The position numbers were made by a program, and so were the translations under genes. A stretch of 64,000 bases of DNA from an uncultured Pelagibacteraceae bacterium (GTDB lineage Bacteria > Pseudomonadota > Alphaproteobacteria > Pelagibacterales > Pelagibacteraceae), in the NCBI GenBank assembly GCA_902569405.1, contig CACFTX010000003.1:62001-126000 (forward strand), written 5' to 3'. Under the pieces are notes generated by a model. The model was not told where the DNA came from, searched no databases, and saw only the letters and a program-made list of their open reading frames with translations. Of the stretch, positions 18,657 to 27,395 are shown one piece after another. Every line of letters starts with the position of its first letter. The stretch's first letter is position 1.

Positions 18657-19280
18657 TTAATATTTTGCATCTTTATAAGTTATTATGTCAATATTAAAAC
18701 TAATAATAACTCTATCTTCTGAAGATAAATTTTTACCAACAGAATGATATAAATAAGATGGAAAAATTAATAAATTTCCCTCTTCTGCTTTTATGCTGAA
18801 ACCTGATGAATTAAATTCATTATTTTTTTCAATTACAGGATGACGAAATTTTTTAACCTCATTTGGTTCATAAAATTGAATATCTCCACAATTTTCTGGA
18901 GCTTTAACGTAATATGCGGCGCTTAAATAAGTGTTGGGATGATTATGGATTTGGTTAAAACTATTTTTTTTATTAATTATTGCCCATATTTCAGTAACTC
19001 CTACTTTTTCTGGATTAAATTTCCATCCAAAACCATCAATTATAACTTCTTTAACATGTTCATGAATTGTATTAACAAAATTATGAGGAATACTACCTTT
19101 TTCAAGTTTAAAATTTTTTGAATGCCATCCACCAACATTAGATCTTTGTGTTCCTTCTTTATCGTTTTTATGCAGATCATAAATATATTTTGATAATTCA
19201 ATATTTAATTTTTCATGATCTTTAACTTTAAATTGAAAAACAGGTGTAGCAAAAAGTTTATGTATAAATTTATCAATCAC
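18657..19280 (-). CDS. Putative 2-oxoglutarate/Fe(II) oxygenase (TIGR02466-like)
   Basis: The 207-residue protein has a double-stranded beta-helix pattern: NQIHNHPNTYLSAAYYVKAP near 112-131, GDIQFYEPN, and the C-terminal GNLLIFPSYLYHSVGKN followed by RVIISFNI. The first histidine group, the late histidine (in YHSV) and the arginine fit the iron and 2-oxoglutarate ligands of this family. Substrate is unknown; relatives are common in marine alphaproteobacteria and phages. It overlaps the upstream kinase gene by eight bases and may share its transcript. Confidence 0.75.
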   Translation of the reverse strand: MIDKFIHKLFATPVFQFKVKDHEKLNIELSKYIYDLHKNDKEGTQRSNVGGWHSKNFKLEKGSIPHNFVNTIHEHVKEVIIDGFGWKFNPEKVGVTEIWAIINKKNSFNQIHNHPNTYLSAAYYVKAPENCGDIQFYEPNEVKKFRHPVIEKNNEFNSSGFSIKAEEGNLLIFPSYLYHSVGKNLSSEDRVIISFNIDIITYKDAKY

Positions 19281-20214
19281 TTATGTTTAATCTTGCTCCA
19301 ATCTGCTGAATGATTTTTGATGACATTTCAGTACCTTTTTCTAGGCATTGATTTAATGGAAGATTATTTACGTGGCCGTGTAAAAAACCTGCCGCAAAGA
19401 GATCGCCCGCTCCTGTAAGATCAACAATTTTAAGATCTTTTTTGATACCACATTCAGCAACTTCGTCACCATTTATTGCAATTGCTCCTTTTTGTCCTCT
19501 AGTAATTACTAAAAGCTTTCTAAGTTTTTTTGAAAAGTTAATTACATCATTAAAATTTTTTGCATCAATTAATGATATTATTTCTTGCTCATTTGAAAAA
19601 GTAATATCAAGTTTGTTTTTAACCAGGTCTAAAAAATGAGGTTTATGTCTATCAACGCAAAATTGATCAGATAAAGACATTGCAACTTTATTTGCATTAT
19701 TTATTGCTTTATCAAATGCTTTCTTAGGTTCACCCTCATCCCAAAGATAGCCTTCAAGGAATATTATTTCACTTTTCTTAATTGCATCAGAACTAACGTC
19801 ACTTTCACTAATTTTTCCTGCGGTACCTAAGAATGTACACATTGTTCTTTCAGAGTCTGGTGTCACTAAAATTAAACATGTTCCAGTTGGCAATTGTTCT
19901 TTTTTTTTAGAGTAAAAATATTCCACATTTTCTTTTTTTAATCCTTCTTCATATTTACTTCCAAGATCATCGTCAGATACTTTGCCTATGAATCCTACTT
20001 TGTTACCTAGTTGAGATATACCTACTATTGAATTTGCTACTGATCCACCAGAAACAGTTTTTTCTATTTTAAGATTAGTTAATAATTTTTTAAATTCATT
20101 TTCATCAAAAATTAATTTCATAGTACTTTTGGTTAAACCGTTTTGAGTAATAAAATTATCATCAACTTTACAGATAACATCTACAATTGCATTTCCTATC
20201 CCTAAAATTTTCAT
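19273..20214 (-). CDS. PfkB-family carbohydrate/adenosine kinase
   Basis: The 313-residue protein has the N-terminal GNAIVDVICKVDD, the glycine pair region VSGGSVANSIVGISQLG near 54-70, GTCLILVTPDSERTMCTFLG, and the C-terminal DLTGAGDLFAAGFLHG near 265-280 holding the catalytic aspartate and anion hole. Of the PfkB members it resembles the alphaproteobacterial adenosine kinase type, which makes AMP from adenosine. A ribokinase-like sugar specificity cannot be excluded. It follows nth by two bases, so it lies in the grpE-to-kinase run on the reverse strand. Confidence 0.82.
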   Translation of the reverse strand: MKILGIGNAIVDVICKVDDNFITQNGLTKSTMKLIFDENEFKKLLTNLKIEKTVSGGSVANSIVGISQLGNKVGFIGKVSDDDLGSKYEEGLKKENVEYFYSKKKEQLPTGTCLILVTPDSERTMCTFLGTAGKISESDVSSDAIKKSEIIFLEGYLWDEGEPKKAFDKAINNANKVAMSLSDQFCVDRHKPHFLDLVKNKLDITFSNEQEIISLIDAKNFNDVINFSKKLRKLLVITRGQKGAIAINGDEVAECGIKKDLKIVDLTGAGDLFAAGFLHGHVNNLPLNQCLEKGTEMSSKIIQQIGARLNISD

Positions 20215-20216
20215 AA

Positions 20217-20870
20217 TTAAGCTTTCTTTGTTTTTATTGGTGATTTTCTGTTAGGATAACAAGTAGTACAAATTTTACAAGTTAAACCGTAGCACTCTCT
20301 GGCCTTACAATGTTCTCTTCCATAGTAAATTATTTGAAGATGAATTTTATTCCAATGTTTTTTAGGAAATAATCTTTTTAGATCATTCTCCGTTTGAATT
20401 ACATTTTTTCCATTAGTTAATCCCCATCTTTGAGCCAATCGGTGAATATGAGTATCAACAGGAAAAGCTGGATGTCCGAATCCCTGTGATATAACTACAC
20501 TAGCAGTTTTGTGACCAACACCTGGAAGTTTTTCAAGCTCTTCAAAAGTTTTTGGAACCTTTCCTTTATGTTTTTCAATTAATTGTTTTGAGAGAAAGTA
20601 AACACTTTTAGCCTTTACTCTAAAAATGCCTATACTTTTAATTAATTTTTCAATTTTCTTTCTTCCTAATTTTACAAAGTGTTCTGGTTTATTATATTTT
20701 GGATAAATATTTTTAGTAACATTATTTACGTTAACGTCTGTAGTTTGAGCAGATAATAAAACAGAAACTAATAAAGTAAATTTATTTCTGTGCTTTAAGG
20801 GAATTGGTGTTCTGGGATAAATTCTATTTAGAATTTTTAGTATTATTTTAGATCTTTGAACTTCATTCAT
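20217..20870 (-). CDS. nth: Endonuclease III
   Basis: Nth removes oxidised pyrimidines and nicks the abasic site. The 217-residue protein has the helix-hairpin-helix LPGVGHKTASVV with catalytic lysine K121 and the catalytic aspartate D139 in FPVDTHIHRLAQRWG, one residue shifted from E. coli. The C-terminus has five cysteines in CKARECYGLTCKICTTC, spaced 4-4-2-2, not the usual iron-sulfur pattern C-x6-C-x2-C-x5-C. A 4Fe-4S cluster may still form with a different spacing. It overlaps dapB by four bases. Confidence 0.93.
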   Translation of the reverse strand: MNEVQRSKIILKILNRIYPRTPIPLKHRNKFTLLVSVLLSAQTTDVNVNNVTKNIYPKYNKPEHFVKLGRKKIEKLIKSIGIFRVKAKSVYFLSKQLIEKHKGKVPKTFEELEKLPGVGHKTASVVISQGFGHPAFPVDTHIHRLAQRWGLTNGKNVIQTENDLKRLFPKKHWNKIHLQIIYYGREHCKARECYGLTCKICTTCYPNRKSPIKTKKA

Positions 20871-21643
20871 TTAAAGTTTAAAACATCTCTCATTGAATAA
20901 AGGCCAGGTTTTTTATTCATTAACCATTTAGCTGCCGTGAATGCTCCTTCTGAATATAAGGCTCTATCAAAAGCTTCATGATTTAATGTAATTATTTCTT
21001 TACCATTTGAGAATGTTACTTCATGTTCGCCAACAACTTCACCTTTTCTTAATGAATTAAAATTAATTTTTTTCCCATAAGGAAAAGATTTTTTGTTTAG
21101 GTATTTTTTTCCTATCAACTTGTAAAAATCTCTATTTTTTCCAATGGCTATACCTCTACCGAGCATTAAAGCAGTTCCTGATGGGTGATCTTTTTTATGT
21201 TTATGATGAATTTCAAAGACCTTGCTTAAAAAATTATTTCCAAGAGATTTTGATGCAATTTCAGTTAAATACATTAATAAATTTATTCCTAAACTCATAT
21301 TTCCAGCTCTAAGTATAGGTATTTTTCTAGAATACTTTTTAATCAAATTTTCTTCTTTTTTTGAAAATCCAGTTGTTCCAATAACTACTTTTTTTTTTAA
21401 TTTTGAAGCGATCTTTAAAATTTCAAACGTGCATTTAGGAACTGTAAAATCTATTATTAAATTTGCTTTTTTAAAGGCTTCTTCATTATTTAAACTAGGC
21501 TTAATACCAACAATTTTTTTATTAATTATTCTATTTTCTGTAAGAGCTACTATTTTGAAATTTTTATCAGATTTGGCAGATTTAATAATCTGTTGACCCA
21601 TTCTTCCCATGCATCCAGTTATAGCTAAATTAATTTTTTTCAT
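20867..21643 (-). CDS. dapB: 4-hydroxy-tetrahydrodipicolinate reductase
   Basis: DapB reduces 4-hydroxy-tetrahydrodipicolinate in the lysine and diaminopimelate pathway. The 258-residue protein has the N-terminal nucleotide-binding AITGCMGRMGQQI near 7-19, the VVIGTTGFS block near 91, and the signature EIHHKHKKDHPSGTALMLG near 145-163 with the catalytic histidine and lysine. The start codon directly follows the stop of a small membrane-protein gene with no spacer, which implies coupled translation. Confidence 0.96.
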   Translation of the reverse strand: MKKINLAITGCMGRMGQQIIKSAKSDKNFKIVALTENRIINKKIVGIKPSLNNEEAFKKANLIIDFTVPKCTFEILKIASKLKKKVVIGTTGFSKKEENLIKKYSRKIPILRAGNMSLGINLLMYLTEIASKSLGNNFLSKVFEIHHKHKKDHPSGTALMLGRGIAIGKNRDFYKLIGKKYLNKKSFPYGKKINFNSLRKGEVVGEHEVTFSNGKEIITLNHEAFDRALYSEGAFTAAKWLMNKKPGLYSMRDVLNFK

Positions 21644-21811
21644 TTAAAAGATAAAATATAAAACTATCATAACAACTGAAACAATTATAGCCCAAATAGA
21701 TAGATTAGTTAAAAATAGTTTTAATTTTGAATTAGTTTGTAAAAAAGATGGTAGAACTAATATTAAAACTGCAATCATGAAAATTGCTGGAATAATTTGA
21801 TCCCAGTTCAT
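21644..21811 (-). CDS. Small two-helix membrane protein of unknown function
   Basis: A 55-codon frame fills the space between dnaJ and dapB exactly: its ATG is the base next to the dnaJ stop, and its TAA touches the dapB ATG. The protein begins MNWDQIIPAIFMIAVLILVLP (first membrane helix, about 6-24), then a short polar loop with NSKLK, then a second helix LSIWAIIVSVVMIVLYFIF to the end. Zero-gap placement on both sides and clean hydrophobicity argue that it is real. I do not recognise the family. A membrane role linked to chaperones or lysine synthesis would be a guess. Confidence 0.75.
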   Translation of the reverse strand: MNWDQIIPAIFMIAVLILVLPSFLQTNSKLKLFLTNLSIWAIIVSVVMIVLYFIF

Positions 21812-22939
21812 TTAATTTTTCCAGAAACTCTTTGCTTTTTGAAAGAATTTTTTAATACTCGGATTTGATTTTTCATTTTCAATTTCTCTAAATTTTTCAA
21901 GCAATTCTTTTTGTTCTTTATTTAAAGAAACTGGCACTTCAGTATTAACTTGTACATAGAGATCACCATTTCCACTTCCTCTCATATAAGGCATTCCTTT
22001 ACTTTTCAATCTAAATTGTTTTCCACTTTGCGTTCCCGATGGTATTTTAATTTTTGCTTTTCCTCCGTCTATTGTGGGTATTTCTATAGAAGTTCCTAAG
22101 GCAGCATCAGCAATTGAAATAGGGCATTCAAAAAATAAATTTTCATCTGATCTTTTAAACAAGTCATGTGAATAGACATTTATAAATAAATAAAGATCAC
22201 CATTTCCACCACCTCTGGAACCAGCTTCACCTTTTCCAGCAAGTCTTATTCTTGTTCCATCATCAACTCCTTTTGGTATTGTTACAGATAATCTTTTTGA
22301 TGCTTGCTTTTTCCCTTGCCCATTACAACCAGAGCATGGGTTTGTAATTTCTTCACCTGACCCTGAACATTGAGGGCATGTTTGTTGCACAGTGAAAAAA
22401 CCTTGACTTGATCTAACCTGTCCATGACCACCACACATTGAGCATGATCCTGCATCATGTCCGGGTTTTGAACCGCTTCCTTTACAAGTGTCACATTTTT
22501 CAGATGTTGAAAATTTAATATCTTGTTTTTTTCCAGTATAAGCTTCTTCTAAAGTTATTGATAAATCATACCTTAGATCTGATCCTCTATTATTTGTTCT
22601 TCTATTTCTTCTACCACCTCCTCCAAATCCCTCTCCAAAAAAATCCTCAAAAATATCTGAGAAATGACTAGAGAAATCAAAGTTGCCAAAACCCCCTCTT
22701 CCACCTCCACCATTTTCAAATGCTGCGTGGCCAAAATTGTCATAGTTTTGTTTACGCTCTGAGTTTGATAGAACATGATAAGCCTCAGAAGCTTCTTTAA
22801 ATTTTTCTTCAGCAGCTTTATCACCTTCATTTTTATCTGGATGATATTTAACCGCTAATTTTCTATATGCTGATTTAATTTGATCTGCTGTAGAACTTTT
22901 GTTTACACCTAAGACGTCATAATAATCTCTTTTTGCCAT
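21812..22939 (-). CDS. dnaJ: Chaperone DnaJ
   Basis: DnaJ (Hsp40) delivers unfolded clients to DnaK and stimulates its ATPase. The 375-residue protein has the J domain with HPD near 33-35, the Gly/Phe-rich linker near 73-110 (GGGGRGGFGNFDF and more), four zinc-finger repeats (CDTCKGSG, CSMCGGHG, CPQCSGSG, CSGCNGQG) around 145-210, and the C-terminal client-binding domains. It is the full type I architecture. It lies 28 bases after dnaK, and the pair is probably driven by the heat-shock promoter before dnaK. Confidence 0.98.
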   Translation of the reverse strand: MAKRDYYDVLGVNKSSTADQIKSAYRKLAVKYHPDKNEGDKAAEEKFKEASEAYHVLSNSERKQNYDNFGHAAFENGGGGRGGFGNFDFSSHFSDIFEDFFGEGFGGGGRRNRRTNNRGSDLRYDLSITLEEAYTGKKQDIKFSTSEKCDTCKGSGSKPGHDAGSCSMCGGHGQVRSSQGFFTVQQTCPQCSGSGEEITNPCSGCNGQGKKQASKRLSVTIPKGVDDGTRIRLAGKGEAGSRGGGNGDLYLFINVYSHDLFKRSDENLFFECPISIADAALGTSIEIPTIDGGKAKIKIPSGTQSGKQFRLKSKGMPYMRGSGNGDLYVQVNTEVPVSLNKEQKELLEKFREIENEKSNPSIKKFFQKAKSFWKN

Positions 22940-22967
22940 AACTAATTATAGACAAGCAGTTGTTAGC

Positions 22968-24893
22968 TTAGGCGCTTTTTTCTTTATTTTCGTCTTTTAC
23001 TTCTTCAAAGTCTGCATCAACAACATTATCGTCTTTTTTTCCTTCTTCTTTTTTTGCGTCTTTTGGTGCATCGCTAGGTTTAGCACTTTGTTGAGATTTA
23101 TAAATTGCCTCACCTAATTTCATTGATGCTTGAACTAATTCTTGTGTTTTCTTTTTTATATCTTCAACATCAGTTCCTTTTAAGGAGTTTCTTAAGTTAG
23201 CAGAGGCTGTTTCTATGGCTTTTTTATCAGCGTCTGAAACTTTAGCTCCATGTTCTTTTAAATTTTTTTCAGTAGAATGTAACAAAGTATCAGCCTGGTT
23301 TCGTGAATCTACTGCTTCTCTTTTCTTCTTATCAGCTTCTTTATTAGATTCTGCTTCTTTAACCATTTTATTAATTTCTTCTTCACTCAAACCACCAGAA
23401 GCTTGAATTTGAATTTTTTGTTCTTTGCCGGTTCCTTTATCTTTTGCGGAAACATTGACAATTCCGTTAGCATCAATATCAAATGTTACTTCAATTTGTG
23501 GCACTCCTCTTGGTGCTGGTGCTATTCCTACTAATTCAAAATTTCCTAAAATTTTATTATCTGATGCCATTTCTCTTTCACCTTGCAAAACTCTGATAGA
23601 TACAGCTGGCTGATTATCTTCAGCGGTTGAAAAAACCTGACTTTTTTTTGTAGGTATTGTTGTATTTTTATCTATTAATTTTGTTGATACTCCACCTAAA
23701 GTTTCGATTCCTAAAGAAAGTGGTGTAACATCAAGCAGAAGAACATCTTTAACGTCTCCTTGTAGAACTCCTGCCTGAATAGCTGCTCCCATTGCAACAA
23801 CTTCGTCAGGATTAACACTTTTATTTGGATCTTTCCCAAAGAAATTTTTTACTGCTTCAATAACTTTGGGCATTCGAGTCATGCCACCAACCATCACAAC
23901 TTCATTAATATCGTTTGCAGTAAGTCCAGCATCTTTTAAGGCTGTTTTACAAGGTGGTAAAGTTTTAGTAATTAGTTCTTCCACAAGAGCTTCTAATTTT
24001 GCTCTAGTCATTTTTAAATTAATATGTTTTGGTCCAGTTTTATCTGCAGTGATAAAAGGTAGGTTAACATCAGTTTGTTCTGCTGAGGACAATTCTATTT
24101 TAGCTTTTTCTGCTGCTTCTTTTAGTCTTTGAAGAGCAAGTTTATCTGATTTTAAATCAATACCGTTATCTTTTTTGAATTCTGCAACTAGATAATCAAC
24201 AATAGTATTATCAAAATCTTCTCCACCTAAAAAAGTATCACCATTTGTAGATTTAACTTCGAATACACCATCTCCTAATTCAAGAATTGAAACATCAAAA
24301 GTTCCCCCACCTAAATCGTAAACAGCTATTTTTTTATTTGTTTTTTTATCTAAACCATAAGCTAGTGAAGCTGCAGTTGGTTCATTTATAATTCTTAATA
24401 CTTCAAGACCTGCAATTTTACCTGCATCCTTTGTAGCTTGCCTTTGTGCATCGTTAAAATAAGCAGGAACTGTAATAACTGCTTTAGTTACTTCTTGTCC
24501 TAAATATTTTTCAGCAGTTTCTTTCATTTTTTGAAGTATAAATGCAGATATTTGTGAAGGTGAATATTTCTGTTCTTTTGCTTCAATCCATGCATCACCT
24601 TTTTCTGAATTGACTATCTTGAATGGTGCTGACTGAATATCTTTTTTTACTGTTGGGTCTTCAAAATTTCTTCCAATTAACCTTTTAACAGCAAAAATTG
24701 TATTTTCAGGATTAGTTACTGCTTGTCTTTTTGCTGGTTGACCAATTAATTTTTCATTTTCTTCTGTAAAAGCAACAACTGAAGGAGTAGTTCTTGCGCC
24801 TTCGGCATTTTCTAATACCTTAGGCTGCGTTCCTTCCATTATAGCAACACATGAGTTAGTTGTTCCTAAATCTATACCAATTACTTTGCTCAT
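22968..24893 (-). CDS. dnaK: Chaperone DnaK (Hsp70)
   Basis: DnaK is the ATP-driven Hsp70. The 641-residue protein has [18 protein letters not shown] at the N-terminus, the phosphate loops [21 protein letters not shown] and [12 protein letters not shown], the linker [19 protein letters not shown] near 385, the substrate-binding beta-sandwich, and an acidic tail [17 protein letters not shown] that differs slightly from the common EEVKD end. Upstream lies a perfect match to the alphaproteobacterial heat-shock promoter consensus. grpE is 51 bases before it on the same strand. Confidence 0.99.
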   Translation of the reverse strand: MSKVIGIDLGTTNSCVAIMEGTQPKVLENAEGARTTPSVVAFTEENEKLIGQPAKRQAVTNPENTIFAVKRLIGRNFEDPTVKKDIQSAPFKIVNSEKGDAWIEAKEQKYSPSQISAFILQKMKETAEKYLGQEVTKAVITVPAYFNDAQRQATKDAGKIAGLEVLRIINEPTAASLAYGLDKKTNKKIAVYDLGGGTFDVSILELGDGVFEVKSTNGDTFLGGEDFDNTIVDYLVAEFKKDNGIDLKSDKLALQRLKEAAEKAKIELSSAEQTDVNLPFITADKTGPKHINLKMTRAKLEALVEELITKTLPPCKTALKDAGLTANDINEVVMVGGMTRMPKVIEAVKNFFGKDPNKSVNPDEVVAMGAAIQAGVLQGDVKDVLLLDVTPLSLGIETLGGVSTKLIDKNTTIPTKKSQVFSTAEDNQPAVSIRVLQGEREMASDNKILGNFELVGIAPAPRGVPQIEVTFDIDANGIVNVSAKDKGTGKEQKIQIQASGGLSEEEINKMVKEAESNKEADKKKREAVDSRNQADTLLHSTEKNLKEHGAKVSDADKKAIETASANLRNSLKGTDVEDIKKKTQELVQASMKLGEAIYKSQQSAKPSDAPKDAKKEEGKKDDNVVDADFEEVKDENKEKSA

Positions 24894-24912
24894 AATTTTT
24901 TAATATCTTGGT

Positions 24913-24943
24913 CTCATATAAGTGCTAATTTTTAATGTACAAG
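24913..24943 (-). promoter_or_regulatory. Heat-shock (sigma-32 type) promoter for dnaK-dnaJ
   Basis: On the reverse strand CTTG (24943-24940) is followed after exactly 17 bases by CTTATATGAG (24922-24913). This matches in full the alphaproteobacterial heat-shock consensus CTTG-N17-CYTATNTNNG as I recall it from Agrobacterium work. Transcription would begin about 10-15 bases before the dnaK ATG at 24893, giving a short leader. grpE, just upstream, must use another promoter or read through. Confidence 0.75.
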
Positions 24944-24944
24944 T

Positions 24945-25589
24945 TTATTTAGCATTTATTTCACTCTTTTTTTCCTTATTTTCCTTATCTTTTTTGTCTT
25001 CTTCTTTATTAGTTTCTTTTTTTTCAGTTTTTTTTGAAACTGCAACTAATGCAGGTCTTAACAACCTGTCCTTCATAGTAAAACCTTTTTGAATTTCTTG
25101 CACTATTGTTCCTGGTTCATTTTTATCATCTTCTATCTCCATCATTGCTTGATGATAGTTTGGATCTAGTTTTTTATTTATTGAAGTTATAGGTTCAATA
25201 TTATTTTTTTTAAAGATAGATAAAACATCTTTATGAATGATTTCTAAGTGTTCTAGGGTTTTTTTTAAACTTTCAGAATTTTTTAAACTCTCATCATTTT
25301 TTAAAGATTCTTTAGCCCTTTCAAGATTGTCTGTAAGGTTCAATGTTTCTCTTGCAAATGAAAAGCCCCCATACTCAAAAGCTTCATCTTTTTCTTTTTC
25401 ATATCTCCTTCTTTGATTTTCCATTTCCGCGAAGGTTCTGGTTAATTTATCTTCTAATTCTTTAATTTTTTCATCAGGAGTTAAAGTTTTTTGTTCTTTT
25501 ATTTCTTTATTATCTTTTAATTTATTATTTTCAGCATTTTCCTGATTTATATTCTTTTTTTCTGATTCTATGTTTTGATCTTTTTCCAT
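24945..25589 (-). CDS. grpE: Nucleotide exchange factor GrpE
   Basis: GrpE dimers release ADP from DnaK. The 214-residue protein has a long charged N-terminus (Lys/Glu/Asn), a coiled coil with ELEDKLTRTFAEMENQRRRYEKE near 45-67, and the C-terminal head NYHQAMMEIEDD, GTIVQEIQKGFTMKDRLLRPALVAV near 160-185, which is the family signature. The extra Lys/Glu-rich tail of about 25 residues is low-complexity. In many alphaproteobacteria hrcA precedes grpE; it is absent here, and the divergent neighbour is rdgB, 36 bases away. Confidence 0.96.
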   Translation of the reverse strand: MEKDQNIESEKKNINQENAENNKLKDNKEIKEQKTLTPDEKIKELEDKLTRTFAEMENQRRRYEKEKDEAFEYGGFSFARETLNLTDNLERAKESLKNDESLKNSESLKKTLEHLEIIHKDVLSIFKKNNIEPITSINKKLDPNYHQAMMEIEDDKNEPGTIVQEIQKGFTMKDRLLRPALVAVSKKTEKKETNKEEDKKDKENKEKKSEINAK

Positions 25590-25625
25590 TATAGCTTATA
25601 TGGTAAGAAATTTAATAATTGCTAG

Positions 25626-26228
25626 ATGTTAAATAAAAAAATTAAAGAAATATTGATTGGTACTAATAATGTTGGAAAACTCAAAGAAATTAAGGATTTA
25701 TTACCAAAATCAACTAGAATTTTTTCAACTAAAGATTTTAAATTAAATAGTCCTAAAGAAAATGGAAGTACATATTTAAAAAATTCTCTTATTAAGGCTA
25801 AATTTTTTTCTAAGAAAACAAAAATGATATGCTTAGCTGACGATTCAGGTTTTGAGATTGATATTTTAAATAGGAAGCCAGGAATATTCTCAGCTAGATG
25901 GGCTGGTGCGAATAATAATTTCAATAAAGCTATTTCTAAAGTTTTTAAAGAACTTTACAGAAAAGATAAAAATTGGAAGTTAAAAAAAATTAAAGCCAGA
26001 TTTATATGCGCTTTAACAATTTATTGGCCCCATGGTAAGAAAATTAATTCCCTAGGCAAAATTGAAGGTGTAATATCAGATAAAAAGAAAGGAAAAAATG
26101 GATTTGGATATGATCCAATTTTTATACCTACAAAAAGTAGGATTACTTTTGGTCAAATGAAGCCTAGCAAGAAATATAAAATTGACCATAGATTTAAAGC
26201 ATTCAAAAAAATTAAAAGATTTTTTTGA
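25626..26228 (+). CDS. rdgB: Non-canonical purine NTP pyrophosphatase (RdgB/HAM1)
   Basis: RdgB hydrolyses dITP, ITP and XTP to monophosphates to keep deaminated bases out of DNA and RNA. The 200-residue protein opens with ILIGTNNVGKLKEIKDLLP, has the SYLKNSLIKAKF-like block near 54 and CLADDSGFEIDILNRKPGIFSARWAG near 76-101 with catalytic acids, and ends with GFGYDPIFIPTKSRITFGQM and the terminal HR..A motif. In alphaproteobacteria rdgB often sits near hrcA, grpE and rph. Its 3' end overlaps the convergent LpoA-like gene by 17 bases. Confidence 0.95.
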   Translation: MLNKKIKEILIGTNNVGKLKEIKDLLPKSTRIFSTKDFKLNSPKENGSTYLKNSLIKAKFFSKKTKMICLADDSGFEIDILNRKPGIFSARWAGANNNFNKAISKVFKELYRKDKNWKLKKIKARFICALTIYWPHGKKINSLGKIEGVISDKKKGKNGFGYDPIFIPTKSRITFGQMKPSKKYKIDHRFKAFKKIKRFF

Positions 26229-27363
26229 TATTATTATTTTCTATTTTGTAAAAATTAAGAATATGATTAATTTTTTTATCTTTTATTTCAAAAATTCCTA
26301 CTTTGCCTTTAAATTTATTTTTTTTTGAAAATATTTTTTCATCTACAACCAAATTATTTTGAAAAATTAAATAGTAAACTAATCCAACTAAATCATAACT
26401 AAGAAATGATAATTGATTTGGATATTGTTTAAATTTTTTAAAATATATATTTTTAAACTCATCATAATTTTCTTTATTAATTGAAGGGTAATAAATTGGT
26501 TGATAACTAGTTTCTTGCATCAATGATTCATCAAACCATTGGTTTAGAGTTATAAAATAAGTTTTTTTAGGTGACACATCGGTATAAATTAATGAAGTTG
26601 TAATACTTTTTAAACTTTCATCAAAATCTGCAATTATTAATGAGTCAAAACCTATTTTTCCTATGGTGTCTTTTTTTTCTAATATTTTTATTTTTTTATC
26701 TTTATTGGGTTCTTCGGATTCTTCAAGTCTTTTAATTTCATCTTTTACATTTTGTTTTCTCTGTGAATATTTGGTAATTTTTTCTATTTGTTTTGTAAGC
26801 TTAGTTGGATCAGAGTCATAATAGTGTATCTTAAAAGTTTTAATTTTTGATTTTTTAATTGCTTTTATTATTTCATTTTTATAATTTTTATTTGGAATTA
26901 AAAAAATTGTTTTTTTAAGTTCATTATCTTTTTGAAATTTTGCGATAGTATTAAGTTGAGAGCTGGCGTTTATACCAACACTTATAATATTTTTTGGATT
27001 ATCAATAATTTTATTTGTTAAAGATAAAAAAGTCATATCACTCAATTCTCGTAATTTAACTAAATTATTATTAAACACTGGTCCTAGAACTATCTTAACA
27101 CCAGCTTCTTCTAGCTCTTTTGCTTTTTCATATGTAACATCTGGATTTGATGCGGTATCTTTAGGAATTATTTCTATTAAAGGATTATTAATTTTGTTTA
27201 TAGCAAGCAAAGTTGATTTTATTATTGATTTTCCTATTTCACTAAATTCTCCAGTAATTGGCACTAGCAAGCCCAATTTAATTTTATCTTGAGCAAACAC
27301 TTTAGTTAAACTTGAAGAACTAAATAAAATTATCAGAATTATAATTTTGACTAATATTTTCAT
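26212..27363 (-). CDS. LpoA-like periplasmic-binding-fold protein (penicillin-binding protein activator type)
   Basis: The 383-residue protein has a signal peptide (MKILVKIIILIILFSSSSLTKVFA) and the type 1 periplasmic-binding fold: IKLGLLVPITGEFSEIGKSI near 29-48 and EEAGVKIVLGPVFNNN near 88. It faces rsmI across 32 bases. In enterobacteria the order is rsmI-lpoA-yraN-diaA-dolP, and here rsmI and a BON lipoprotein also adjoin, so the LpoA/YraM (penicillin-binding protein activator) label is favoured over an amino-acid ABC binding protein. No ABC permease genes are near. It lacks an N-terminal TPR domain like that of E. coli LpoA, and I see no lipobox. Confidence 0.7.
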   Translation of the reverse strand: MKILVKIIILIILFSSSSLTKVFAQDKIKLGLLVPITGEFSEIGKSIIKSTLLAINKINNPLIEIIPKDTASNPDVTYEKAKELEEAGVKIVLGPVFNNNLVKLRELSDMTFLSLTNKIIDNPKNIISVGINASSQLNTIAKFQKDNELKKTIFLIPNKNYKNEIIKAIKKSKIKTFKIHYYDSDPTKLTKQIEKITKYSQRKQNVKDEIKRLEESEEPNKDKKIKILEKKDTIGKIGFDSLIIADFDESLKSITTSLIYTDVSPKKTYFITLNQWFDESLMQETSYQPIYYPSINKENYDEFKNIYFKKFKQYPNQLSFLSYDLVGLVYYLIFQNNLVVDEKIFSKKNKFKGKVGIFEIKDKKINHILNFYKIENNNIKKIF

Positions 27364-27395
27364 TTTAATGTTATTATTATATTATTTATATTTTA

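Noticed and set aside
24920-24928. Half of a CIRCE operator (AAGTGCTAA) before dnaK
   Set aside because: The matching opposite arm is absent, hrcA is not beside grpE, and the bases fall within the spacer of the heat-shock promoter.
25595-25604. CTTATATGG near rdgB as a second heat-shock promoter
   Set aside because: The last base differs from the consensus and the -35 is TTTG, not CTTG; too weak in AT-rich DNA.
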